DNA of 22,482 nt from Seminavis robusta (GCA_903772945.1 CAICTM010001799.1:1-22482), one strand, 5' to 3'. Counted from the stretch's first letter, positions 9,235 to 18,193 are shown. The notes: a model not told the origin generated them from the letters alone. A program made the numbers and translations.

Positions 9235-10125
9235 TTACACAGGATTTTTGTCGGTATTGAAACCATTATCACCAAAGGGACCGTGAGGACCAGTTAGATT
9301 GCCAGACCAAAGAGTGCTCGCCAGTAAGTGTGTCTGGGTGATCAGGTCCCAAGCTGTGGCAAGGGCCTTGGCATGCAAGGCAAGATGCCAGCAGAGCCCG
9401 TAGGAGGTGGTACTCCTCAGGCTGGACCAGAGCAGGGTGTAACCCATCCAATGCACAAAAATTGTTAGATAGAGGCCAACAAGCAGGCAGAAGATGGGGT
9501 CAAATGACACACTGGCAGTGTGTGGTTCCCAGGAGGGAGGCACAGTGGCTGCTGGAGTGTTGTGGGCTGTTCGAGGGGTTGTTGAGTCAATAGAAGGAGG
9601 ATAAGGGGGCACTGGAAGTGGGCTGGTGCCAGGGGCAGGAGGGGAGATCCTGTTGGTGTTGGAGTGTTGTTGTAGGAGTTGGGATGTAGCATGGTTGATG
9701 GTGTGTTGTAGGATAGAGGCGTGCCTCTGTTCAAGGGTGAGAACAAAGGCATCCTCCCTGATAGGGTAGGGTGTGATTCGGAAGGGTGTGATCCTCAAGA
9801 TGGCTGCATGCTCTAGGAGCTGTTGGCTGATCATCTGGGGAGTGGTGTTGTGTAGTCTGCGGAGGATGGTGGGTGGTTGGGTGAAGTGTGGGAATGGGGG
9901 GATGTCTGGAAGGACCTTGGGTTTGAGTGAAGGTGTGGGTAGACCTGGGGAAGTCATGGTGGGTGGTAGGTGGGTTGGGGGTTGGTGGGAGAGTTGTGTA
10001 TCCTGGAGTGTTGACTGTAGGGTCGTTGCTTCAACGCAAGCAATGGAGGTTGCTTGTGAGGTGGCGAGATGATTGATGTAGAAGGGTGTATTCAAGGGGC
10101 AATGCACTGAGGCACTGGTAATCAA
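9235..10125 (-). other. Pro/Thr/Gln-rich reading frame, possible retroelement relic
   Basis: The frame has 296 open codons. Its first two thirds are low complexity (TLQSTLQDTQLSHQPPTHLPP-type, PPAPGTSPLPVPPYPP), reflecting the strong G/T skew of the plus strand. The last third is more ordinary and ends near TGPHGPFGDNGFN. That end is faintly like GGPSGPLENDLT from the relic frames next to the second 102-bp repeat (21405-21518). The shared position beside the 102-bp repeat suggests both are ends of related minus-strand elements, but the protein similarity is weak. It may simply be an ORF produced by skewed composition. Confidence 0.3.
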
Positions 10126-10216
10126 GGTTTATATCAAGTTGTTGGGTTGTTGTTGCCACTGGATCAAAGGCTGTGGCCAAGTCTGGTGCAGGTATACCAC
10201 TACCTGCAGGAGAAGA

Positions 10217-10229
10217 TGGTATCAGAGCC
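10217..10229 (+). promoter_or_regulatory. Possible tRNA-iMet primer-binding site
   Basis: TGGTATCAGAGCC is identical to the primer-binding site, complementary to initiator tRNA-Met, found in many plant and algal copia elements. A chance 13-base match in this window is unlikely (about 1 in 1500). However, no LTR ending in CA is evident just upstream, and the surroundings read as low-complexity DNA. It could mark the start of the internal region of a plus-strand element now lost. Confidence 0.35.
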
Positions 10230-10499
10230 AAAGGCTGTTAGGGATTCTTTCAGGGGAAACTGGAGAAGTCACGCTATAGCCAGTAGAGGCAGTGGTGGGG
10301 GGATCAAGGGGTGTTGTTGGTTGATGGGGCTGTGTTACTGGATGACACTGTGTTGTCTCAAGGGCTGGTACTCAATCTGTTGTAGGGTCAGACATGCAAC
10401 AGAGAGTCAAGCCAAGATGTGGAGGGTACTCGATTCAGGTGGAACTGTGGAAAGTCACTGGAGAGTCACTCAACAATCAATGAGAGAGAGATAGAGTCA

Positions 10500-12598
10500 G
10501 TTATGTATTAATATCTATGCCACACCACGCTGCAGTTCTGTCTGGGGCTCAATCCTTTGGAGTTCCTTAAGCTCAGTAGGAGAGGCAGGTGCAGTAGCAG
10601 AGAGGTGGCGGTGTCAATGAAGTGTTGCACAATCTGGCCTCAGAGGGGCAACTTTTGTAGTTTGTTCTTGTGTGGGTGAGGTCCTTTGGAGAGGAGCTGG
10701 ATATCCCAGGGAGAAGGCTGACGAGGCCAATCCTGGTGTCCAAGGAAGGAAACTATACTCAGTAACTCCAGCGAAAAAGCTGAGTTAGGATCCAACTTGT
10801 AACCAACTCAAGTCCTTACAGGAACTCTGTTGTTGTTTGTTGTTCCTCTTGGGGAGGAGTTAGATATCAATGGAGGGGTGGTAACAGTAGCAGGTGTTGA
10901 TCAGTCAATCAGTCTGTATAGGGATAGGACTGGTTGGATCAGTAGGATCAGTTCCAACAAGGACGTCGGGAGAAACCACTAGTGGCCGGTGAGAAAGTAA
11001 GAATACAGGTGTAATTCTCTTCTCGGTGGTCACTGCAGGTATCTTGTGAAGTCCTTCTTGATAGTAGGAGGCTGTCGTTCGATCCGTACGGAGGAAGAGG
11101 TACGGAGAAGAGGTACGGTCGCGGGAAGATCGATCGATTCACGGAGGTGAGTCTTGATTCGAGGATCGATTCGATAAGATCGATTCGATTCGCGATTGAA
11201 GATTCGAATGAGTCAGTTGCCTTAGGGGGAAGGTTAACCGAGCCTGTTGTTGTTGCGGAGGTCGTTCGATCGTACGAAAAGGGGATCGACAATGGGATTT
11301 CGATGGCCGTCAGGAGTGTAGCTGAGAAAACAACAAATAGATATGGGAATTGTTTTCTGTGCTGTGCTGGGGAAGACCGGTGACTTCTTATTGTGTTCAA
11401 ATTCTTCCAACTTGGCCGTCGGCGGTCGAGAATAGAAAACCCGCCCGATCTCGTAGGATTTCAATTGGGATGGCTTTCTAATCTGGACCGGAGAAAGCCG
11501 CGTTGATAGTCGCTTGATAGAGGAGGTGCGCTTGATGGAGATAGGAGGTATCGATCCTTTTGGGCTTGAATAGGTTGTAAAGAGAGGAAAAAGGATGTAT
11601 GTTTTCCGTGATGACGTTGAGTTGAATCCTATAGTAAAACAGTACTCTTCAACAAGATAACAGAAAACAGGCTTCCTGAGGTCCTTTCGCTTCGTTTCAA
11701 TGCTTCTAATGGTGCTAATAGGTAGTGTAATGGTATAGGTATAACCGATTGGTTGTGTTTGTTGCTATTAGTGTTGTTGTTCTTGTAGTGACAGATCCAG
11801 AGGGGAAGCGCTTCGGTGTTCGGCTTCCCGTGAAAAAGTAGCTCTAGACAGCCAGCTAAAAGGGTATTATTGCTTCACATTTATGGCACCAATATAAGCT
11901 TGAGTTTGATATGGGTAAGTCAATGCATGCCATTGAATGAAGCAAGGTGAGCCAGTTTTGAAATCATATACAAGTTAATGTGGCTAGAAATAATTCAAGA
12001 GAGTGTGCATATTTATCAGTAGACCAAACTCATACTGGGATACTTACTACTAACTCGGGTCGGAGGCAGAACAATAAAAATCTTTTCAGTCGTTCGATCG
12101 TTGTCTTTGTTGTGTGAGTCAACAATAGCTCAGGCCTTGACTACTACCTGGATGACGGGAAAATGGAATGGAATGAAAAAGATAATATTTATGGTATCAA
12201 TTGGCTAGCTGCTAGTAGCCAATGCTACTGTATTAGTACATGTGGCTGGTATCTCCCTACTGGTCCTACCAGGTACCGGGGGTAGTAAAAGTATCTAATT
12301 GGCATCAAACCAGTTCCCTTTTTGTACATCTTTCTTTTATTAACTTAGCTGGCTGAGATCTCCTTGGAGCCTAACGCACTTTCCGCACCATGCCGCCTTT
12401 ACTGTATAATGAGTACAGTACAGTATCATACGATTTTAGCAAAAAGTGACTGAACTAAGTAAGTTTACTCACAAACTGCCGAATCGCCAAAACACAGGCT
12501 TTACTCTGTGGTAACTTTTCGGTTGTTTGACTTTTTCATCCCCCATGGGAATTATCAGTGCTTGGGCTATTGTGGTACTTATGAAATCGTGGTTTATG
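10500..12598. other. Region without a supported gene; repeats and possible LTR end
   Basis: A 150-codon minus-strand frame (11400-10948) has a hydrophobic stretch but no recognisable domain. 11040-11210 is rich in GATCGATTCGA-like and GGTACGGAGAAGA-like direct repeats. Two diverged copies of a GGAGAGGAGYTRGATATC segment lie near 10690-10720 and 10845-10870. On the minus strand a TGTTGAAGAGTACTG sequence (about 11648-11662) resembles an LTR start. 12180-12440 has short inverted repeats, including TACTGTA/TACAGTA at about 12402-12422, and a motif shared with the promoter at 5430. Confidence 0.35.
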
Positions 12599-14664
12599 TC
12601 AGCATGCTCCGTATATTTCGTTGCAGGAGTTGATCAGCTTTTCCGGTAATTCTCTGGATCGTTTCAGTATCTCGAGTCGCTCCCTGTTGCATAGGCTGCA
12701 ATGTCGTGTCCCGAAGGTCTTGACAGTGCTGATGGGGTTGCCTTGCCATAGGATACTAATTTCGATGCTGTTCCTTTGAATGGTGCCGTTGAGTCGGAAT
12801 TGTGAAGGAGGTGCGAAGTTTTGGAATTCGTTGGCGAAGTGTCTTGCGTGAATCTGACTTGCGTTTTCCGCAGAGGAGACGCATGACGTCGGTGAAGTGT
12901 TGGTATGTTCGTTCTTTGACATTTCGTTGGGTTGCCCCAATGTATTCCTTGCCTGAGTTTATGCATTTGATGCAGTATATCCATGTTCAGAAATGAGTGC
13001 CGTTGAGGGGACTCATAAATAATGAGTGACACCTGTGGTCCATAGTTTTGATGGGATTTTTCAAATTTTCAAGAAAAGAACAATTTGGCTTAAATAAATG
13101 AGTGACACCAAGCCAGAAAAAATTGCCAAAATCTGAACATGGATATGGCCAGTTTGTTTCTACAGCGGTCGTCAAATCGGCAATGACCGTCTTTCTTGTT
13201 TCCTGGCTTGCAGTTGCAGGTTCATTTTGGAACTCGGGTGGAAATGACGTCATTGGTGAGCTTCGTCGATAGGTCGCCCATGAACATCTCTCGCAGGTTG
13301 GTGAATCGATGGTAGGACATAGACGTTCTAATTCATTCGAGGCCATGGCTCTTCTTGAGGTCGTTGATTACCTTGTGTATTGGGGTCGTCCAGGCGTTGG
13401 AGTGTCCTATACAGAAGAATAATGATCAGTTTCGGTTCCTCTTTCGTTGCTTGGCATCTCTATCCGGTTGGTTTGCTTTGTCCTCTTGTCGCTGGGAGTA
13501 TGGTTGTATTTCTTTTTGTAGTGTTGGAATCTAGTCTGGAACCAATCCAGCTTTCTTCAGCGCCTCGACGTGTAGTGGGTAGATCTCGTCGAGGGTTTGG
13601 TTGGCATTCTTGTTGGTAACTGTAGTGAGTTTAGCGAGTCTTTGGAACACCCCTAGTGGGATGTTTTTGAGGCATGCGTTTGTGTGGGTAGTTCTCCTGT
13701 TTAAATATTTCAGTTGTTGGTTCGGTTTAAGGTGGACTCGGAAGTGAAGTTCTTCCTGGTTCGACCAGAACAGTTCCGTATCTAGATACGGGAATGCTTT
13801 TCCACTTTTTTCAGTTACTTTGCTGCGGTCAGATTGATCTTTTGGGAGTTATCGTTTGGTTTGATCTAGCCATATGCTACAGGTGAATACTAGGTAGTCT
13901 CCTTCGGCTAGGCTGTTGACTTTGGCCTGAAAATTGGCTCTCCATTCTACTATCATTTCATATGTCCAAGTTCCTTTCAAGATCGCAAAATCATCATCTC
14001 TGTAGAGGCCATAGTATGATGTTTCTTCAAAGTGGTCTTTGGTATTTTCTAGGATGTAGGCTCCTACTAGATTAGACAGCCATGCGGATTCATATCCACC
14101 AATGGTTAGTCCTTTCTCTTCTGGATTCATGTCTCCATCGTATTCATAGTATTTGTCTTTGAATATCAGTAGTGTAGAGTTCATCCCAAATTTGATCATA
14201 TCTAGGCAGTCATGTAGTCTTCTTTGGCATTCTGCGTCAAGGTTCTTGGCAAAGTATTTGACTGCTTTGTGCACTAGTTTGAATCGAACTGAAGGGTAGT
14301 AGGCTTCAGCATCGATCGATACTATTGTTGAGTTGCTATTGTTGACTCCTAGTTTTTCTACTTGGCCTTTGAGGTCGGAGGCTTGGATGATTGTTTTGTC
14401 CATGTAGTCTATTTTATTGTCGTCTAGAATTCTTTTGATTTCTAGTTATCCGAGTTTAGAGAATGCTGATGTGTAGTTGTTGGCTGGTACAACAAGTCTA
14501 GTTGGGAATACCCCATCTTTGTTGGGTTTCTTGTGATCTTTGATCATAAGCTTGGGTGATGGGGTTGCACATGATCTGATTTGTTGGAATGCATGGGCTG
14601 TGCAATACACGGCTCTCAGCCTTATTCGCGACTCGATCCTAGATAGGGTTTGAGTTCGACTCAT
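12599..14664 (-). pseudogene. Penelope-like element: RT plus C-terminal GIY-YIG endonuclease (degraded)
   Basis: The frame reads with few frameshifts from the LTR-like repeat at 14604 downwards. RT motifs: PKLMIKDHKKP then a loop, motif A SIDAEAYYPSV (Asp codon 14311-14313), motif B GLTIGGYESAWL, motif C YGLYRDDDFAIL, then the thumb-side block VHLKPNQQLKYLNRRTTHTN. Next come MSYHRFTNLREMFMGDL, a Cys cluster (CNC...HC...RC) and the GIY-YIG nuclease IYCIKCINSGKEYIGATQR. A last CSLC...IYGAC segment ends at 12599. This domain order is that of canonical, endonuclease-bearing Penelope-like retroelements. In-frame stops lie at 14446, 13849, about 13534, 13326 and 13222. There is a frameshift near 12850 and a small transposon insertion at 12980-13143. 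Roughly 200 N-terminal residues are missing, replaced by the repeat. Clearly inactive. Confidence 0.85.
12980..13143. mobile_element. 164-bp MITE with TA target duplication inside the GIY-YIG domain
   Basis: The terminal inverted repeats are TCCATGTTCAGA (12980-12991) and TCTGAACATGGA (13132-13143), flanked by TA at 12978-12979 and 13144-13145. Removing the element and one TA restores the frame through KLAIYCIKCINSG, the expected Penelope GIY-YIG sequence, so the insertion point is fixed to the base. TA duplication and short TIRs fit a Tc1/mariner-derived MITE. Inside are an ACTCAT/ATGAGT palindrome (13012-13027) and two copies of AATGAGTGACACC. Confidence 0.8.
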
Positions 14665-15027
14665 GACTGAGTCTTTCGTGAATAGTCATTTGAGACAGGG
14701 TTCTCAATGACCGCTCTGGTCATACTAGGTTGATGGTGAAACATCGCGCTAGATATTTAGCTGGCGTGGAGAGATTCCACGCTGCTAGATAAATGCTAGA
14801 CGAATCTTCCACGCGTTCCGTTTTTGGATCGTGGAGTGAGTAGGATTGCTACCGCAACCTACTCTATCACACTCTATAGTCTCCCGCGGGAGACCAGATC
14901 TACGATCCCTTGATGATGATCTCTCTCGTTGATTAGTTTTCATAGCTTTCTAATCTCTCTCATAACTTTCATTCTCTCAAACTCAAAACACTCGAAAGAT
15001 CTTTACACTAGCTTTTAGCGTAGTGCA
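14601..15027 (-). repeat. LTR-like repeat, right copy (inverted)
   Basis: The inverted partner of 1587-2007, with the same TGCA termini. Perfect stem-loops, in plus coordinates: GACTCA/TGAGTC 14658-14673, TTGAGA/TCTCAA 14690-14707, ATGACC/GGTCAT 14707-14723, GCGTGGA/TCCACGC 14764-14782, an 11-bp stem with one bulge 14838-14864, the palindrome GTCTCCCGCGGGAGAC 14879-14894, and AAAGATCTTT 14995-15004. Read on the minus strand, its last 60 bases from ATG 14664 are open and continue in frame into the Penelope RT. No target-site duplication. Confidence 0.75.
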
Positions 15028-15085
15028 CTTCCGTGATGGTGTACTCGAGGATTACTATTTTTCGGTGTCGCGACCGCTCTGGTAG

Positions 15086-15655
15086 ATGGCGACCGGGAGA
15101 AGCTCCGTCGTTTCAAGGATGTGTGCGTTGTTCGCCAATGACGAAGATGGCCGCTGGGAATCCAAAGTCCGTGAGCTGTTGGTGATGACTCTGATCCTTC
15201 GCTACGATTCTTTCTGTGCCGTGTTGAGATCACACCCTCAAGCGACCATCCGGGATTGCACCTTCGAGACATACGACCCCACTGTCCACGACCTCGACCG
15301 GTCGTATGACTATGATACCATCCGCGACAATCTTTTCGTTTGCCGCATTCAGGAAGCCTTGGAGAAAGCAGATGTTGACCAATTCATATTTCACAAATGG
15401 TGCAAGGAAGCCCGCAATTCCTTTCTATCCCGTAACCTTCCGGGCATTCCCAGTGTGCAAGTGAGATCCTTCCCTTATACGGAGGAAAAGGCAAGTCGGT
15501 GATGATGGACGTGCGGTGTTTTGCCGATCACTTTAATTCGCTCGCTTCGATCGCCCAGTCCACTCATGTTGGCAAAGTTCTCTTGTTCAATCCTTCCCTC
15601 AGTAAGGAAAGGCTCTTAGTCAGTCTGCCTGAGATCGACTCAGGACGGTCTTGAA
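15086..15655 (+). pseudogene. Unrecognised protein gene, first part (one frameshift)
   Basis: The frame from ATG 15086 is open for 138 codons, ending ...FPYTEEKASR and a stop at 15500-15502. Near 15460-15475 the coding character passes to another frame, which reads LPLYGGKGKSVMMDVRC and continues to a stop at 15653-15655. The joined product would be about 190 residues, mixed alpha/beta in character, with no signal peptide, membrane segment or motif I know. The glycine-rich GGKGKS is P-loop-like, but one short motif is not enough to call an NTPase. It starts just outside the right LTR-like repeat. The reading frame may continue at 16155-16763 after the hairpin-rich insertion. Confidence 0.4.
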
Positions 15656-16122
15656 GGGTAAGTTCAGTGCACACAACAGGTGCAATAAAGTGCTACAGAT
15701 GCAATATTCACTCCTGGTCAACAGGAACACTTTATACTTATGTTAAACTAGTAATTGTGAGCTCTCAGAGCTCCTAATAGTCAACTACGGTGCCAGGTTT
15801 CGTGCCACTCGAAACGGGACTACCGTAATGGCCGAAAATGCACTTTCGGCTACCTTTCGGCCTCCGAATTTCCTACTGGTACATACCAGACAACCAAATA
15901 TCCTTACATAGAGACCTTCTTAGGCCAATCTCTCATAATGTACTCCAATACATAGGAGTCAAGCACAAAGTTACATGGGCAGCAAGGCCACAGGGACATA
16001 GAACAAATCAGTCTTGTAAAGCCAAATTTTGGCAGCAGGCCTGCCATACATTGTTCCAGAGTGACAGACAATCTGAGAAACCAGCACAGTTGTAAAGACA
16101 TGTCAGAGCCTGATATTCTGAC
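15628..16122. repeat. Hairpin-rich insertion between two unknown coding segments
   Basis: Perfect inverted repeats follow one another: CCTGAG/CTCAGG 15628-15644, TCCTG/CAGGA 15712-15726, GAGCTC/GAGCTC 15759-15773, TACGGT/ACCGTA 15786-15827 enclosing GTTTCG/CGAAAC 15797-15815, GCCGAAA/TTTCGGC 15831-15850, CTGGTA/TACCAG 15876-15889, then further 5-6-bp stems near 15947-15965 and 16030-16046, and TGTCAGA/TCTGACA at about 16104-16126. The GAGCTC stem is also used in the array before the copia gag. It is probably an inserted element related in design to the other two hairpin arrays. I found no convincing target duplication. Confidence 0.6.
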
Positions 16123-16262
16123 AAGCCAACAGTGCTGGATTCACATCATGTGGCTCCAAACCAAATCCTGTCAATGTCACTGTCCAGCAGCTTCGCATTC
16201 AGCTGAACGACAAAGCGGACATTCTCCGTTATGAAAGGCTCGACTCCAATAGTATCTACACC

Positions 16263-16763
16263 ATGGGAGCCTCTATCAGAAGGCTGGAATCCCATTTCAT
16301 GGGAGACGCTCCCGAGTCCGATGTTCCTCGCACGGCCGCCAAGAAGTTCTCCGTCAGCACAAAAGGCGTCACACCTCAAACACTCGTTGTCGATGTCTTT
16401 GTGAATATTTTTGTGGAGAACTATCCAGATGGTATGGCCTTGGAACAAAACAGCAAAGAGTGGAACGACATGACCGAAAGGGAGAAGAAGAGTCACCGCA
16501 ATCGCTTCAGTCAAATCAAGCATGCCGTGAGGATGGTGTTGATGCATGCAGATTCCTTTCCCCCGACCTCTGACAAGCAGTTTAAGCAAACTCTCCGGAA
16601 GATAGCAATCGCGGCTGTGGATTGCATCCGTGACTCTTTCGACTTCAGATCGAGAACCATCACCTTTAATAAGTTAGCAGACCACTCGAAGACTAAAGAG
16701 CGCGAGAAAACCCTGGAGTTTCCACCTAACACTCCGGAAGATATACGTAAGATCTTTAACTAA
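16263..16763 (+). CDS. Unrecognised 166-residue protein (coding character extends upstream to about 16130)
   Basis: The ATG at 16263 opens 166 codons, but the same frame is open and coding-like from about 16125 (SKPNPVNVTVQQLRIQLND), so the ATG may be internal. The product is hydrophilic and predicted mostly helical, with Lys/Arg/Glu-rich segments (MTEREKKSHRNRFSQIKH) and no membrane span or signal. I do not recognise the family. It could be the second half of the gene beginning at 15086, separated by the hairpin-rich insertion, or an independent gene. There are no internal stops, unlike the transposon relics nearby. Confidence 0.45.
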   Translation: MGASIRRLESHFMGDAPESDVPRTAAKKFSVSTKGVTPQTLVVDVFVNIFVENYPDGMALEQNSKEWNDMTEREKKSHRNRFSQIKHAVRMVLMHADSFPPTSDKQFKQTLRKIAIAAVDCIRDSFDFRSRTITFNKLADHSKTKEREKTLEFPPNTPEDIRKIFN

Positions 16764-16965
16764 TCGTAATTATTGTTTATCACGAAGTACACTAGTCCGC
16801 CCTTTAAACTGAGTTTGTTTTCCCTTCTTGTCGTCGGGTCGTTGTGGACGACTCCCATCCGGAAGTGTGATATATGGGTGCCATGCATTCCGTCAGGCAA
16901 TACTCTATGAAGCCTTTGTATTCCTTCTCACTATCCATCATGGTTGTCACTAGCAATTTGTTTTT

Positions 16966-17142
16966 TTAAGATTTCCCACATGAGAAGCATTCTAATCCGC
17001 TGGTCCACCATTTGCTGCAAAACAGACAGAAGTCTTGGCCACAGGCAGTGCGTTGAGTATTGTCATGGAGAAACTCCCTCATACACTCTGTGCATGTGTA
17101 TCGGTTCTTTAAAATTTCATCGTTAGGTTCATGATCCGACAT
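16966..17142 (-). CDS. 58-residue RING-like zinc-finger protein
   Basis: The ORF runs from ATG 17140-17142 to TAA 16966-16968. Residues 15-55 have the RING pattern: C17-x2-C20, C34, then F-C39-x2-C42, C52-x2-C55. The fourth ligand, normally His in CGHxFC, is Gln here (CGQDFC at 34-39), so the second zinc site may be incomplete, or another residue such as H26 may serve. WW follows the central cysteines. RING proteins usually act as ubiquitin E3 ligases; very small stand-alone RING proteins are known from large DNA viruses and mobile elements. It lies between two unrecognised ORFs. It could be a relic of a longer gene, but cysteine spacing this regular is unlikely by chance. Confidence 0.6.
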   Translation of the reverse strand: MSDHEPNDEILKNRYTCTECMREFLHDNTQRTACGQDFCLFCSKWWTSGLECFSCGKS

Positions 17143-17357
17143 GGTCGACGTTTACGCGCAAAGAGATTAACGCAACCAAAATTAATGAGATTGAAACCTT
17201 CTACGAGGAGCATTTGCTCCGCGAAGACCTGCAGGATCGGCTTATTTATAACGGTTTAACTGTTATATCGAATTCAAATCAGTTCGCTTCTTCAGCCAGA
17301 TCTTTACGGTCTACAATTCTTTACGGTTCTTTTGGTTCAGCTCATACATCTTCGTAA
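17127..17357 (+). other. 76-codon open, coding-like segment without ATG
   Basis: The frame runs from after a TAG at 17124 to TAA at 17355-17357, with protein-like composition (for example NEIETFYEEHLLREDL). It has no ATG. It starts just after a TTAG and could be an exon of a plus-strand gene continuing from 16763. It overlaps the start of the RING-like ORF and the end of the 17311-17811 ORF on the other strand, so not all three can be real. Low support. Confidence 0.2.
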
Positions 17358-17811
17358 CGATTTCGATCGCCCAATCCACAGCATAGTTGGCTTTGTGTTT
17401 AAAACACTCCATGGCCGTCTTCTTTCTCCCTTTCTTTGTAGTATAACCCTTAGCAGGTTTAGGCCATGTAGTGTAATGTTCCTGGTGATAGTAGTCTATT
17501 AAGTGGCTTTTGTAGTTGTTAATATCGATTTTCATTTGCTCTCTTATCAGAGTCGTCTCTTCGATAACATTCGAATGCATTAGAATGATGTCTACCACAT
17601 CCTCAATTTTTCCTTTAAAGATCATGAAACAGAATGCATTGTAGAGGAATAAAGAAGTTGTCTCCAGATCCGCTTTGTGCTTATTAGCAAAGGAAGTGTT
17701 AGGCACTTGGTGCCTCTCCACCGTCTTCTTGATCGCTTTGAATCCCATTAGAAAAGAAATGGAAGGACCGGTGGGGCAAGCGAAGGCAGAGATAACCCTA
17801 TCCCATCTCAT
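17311..17811 (-). CDS. Unrecognised 166-residue helical protein
   Basis: The ORF starts inside a 10-bp inverted repeat (GATAACCCTA/TAGGGTTATC, 17791-17821). A later Met (FLMGFKAIKK, residue 22) is a possible alternative start. The protein is rich in Lys, His and aromatic residues, with a hydrophobic stretch LFLYNAFCFMIF that is too short and broken for a confident membrane span, and a basic segment YTTKKGRKKTAMECFKHK. There are no stops or frameshifts over 166 codons. I recognise no family. It reads in the same direction as the RING-like ORF downstream and may belong to the same element. Confidence 0.4.
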   Translation of the reverse strand: MRWDRVISAFACPTGPSISFLMGFKAIKKTVERHQVPNTSFANKHKADLETTSLFLYNAFCFMIFKGKIEDVVDIILMHSNVIEETTLIREQMKIDINNYKSHLIDYYHQEHYTTWPKPAKGYTTKKGRKKTAMECFKHKANYAVDWAIEIVTKMYELNQKNRKEL

Positions 17812-17847
17812 TAGGGTTATCGAATCCTGAAGTTATTATTACCCCCG

Positions 17848-18126
17848 GATTGAATTGGCCACAAAGGCCTCGGGAAAAACATTCCGGGTGCTGGGAAGGG
17901 AATTCAAGGGGCTCAGAAGGAAATTCGAACAAGATTTACTTAAGGGGCATACCCTGTTTAAGGTTACACGTAGCCGTTTTGACTGGTGCGGGATTTTTGA
18001 GCCGATTCCGTGGAGGTTCGGATTTGTAACTCTGTAGAAAACATACCAAAGACCTACAGGGCAACTCGGATTTTCTTCCGAGCACCATGAATTTGCTTCC
18101 CGAGGCACTTGTGGCCAGTTCAATCC
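17848..18126. mobile_element. 279-bp MITE with about 59-bp imperfect terminal inverted repeats
   Basis: The left end, GGATTGAATTGGCCACAA at 17848, and the right end, read in reverse from 18126 as GGATTGAACTGGCCACAA, match over about 59 bp at roughly 80%. The middle is unrelated between the arms. TATTAC just outside the left arm faces GTAATA outside the right arm, so the element may be slightly longer. No clear target duplication. The short ORFs on both strands here (17855-18037, 18123-17839) come from the inverted repeats and are not genes. Confidence 0.6.
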
Positions 18127-18174
18127 AAAGCCGTAGTAATACCAGTAGGGTAAAGCTCAGTCCCGGAGTCGAGT

Positions 18175-18193
18175 CTACGTCTCGGAGACGTAG
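18175..18193. repeat. 8-bp perfect hairpin next to the MITE
   Basis: CTACGTCT and AGACGTAG are separated by CGG. It lies about 50 bp beyond the MITE and resembles the hairpins of the arrays nearby. Confidence 0.4.

Noticed and set aside
1589..15026. CACTA...TAGTG ends, suggesting an EnSpm/CACTA transposon
   Set aside because: No matching 3-bp target duplication (ATG versus CAC), the inverted arms are far too long for CACTA TIRs, and no CACTA transposase is present.
15658..16130. Hairpin-rich segment as a GTAAGT...AG intron
   Set aside because: A GTAAGT does occur at 15658, but the upstream coding frame already stops at 15655, and joining to AG at about 16130 does not keep an open frame.
17791..17821. 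CCCTA/TAGGG words as telomeric sequence
   Set aside because: Only one copy on each arm of a short hairpin, not a telomere array.
17839..18123. ORFs on both strands between 17839 and 18123
   Set aside because: They come from the two arms of the MITE; their similar peptides (LNWPQ.PRE) reflect the inverted repeat, not a protein.
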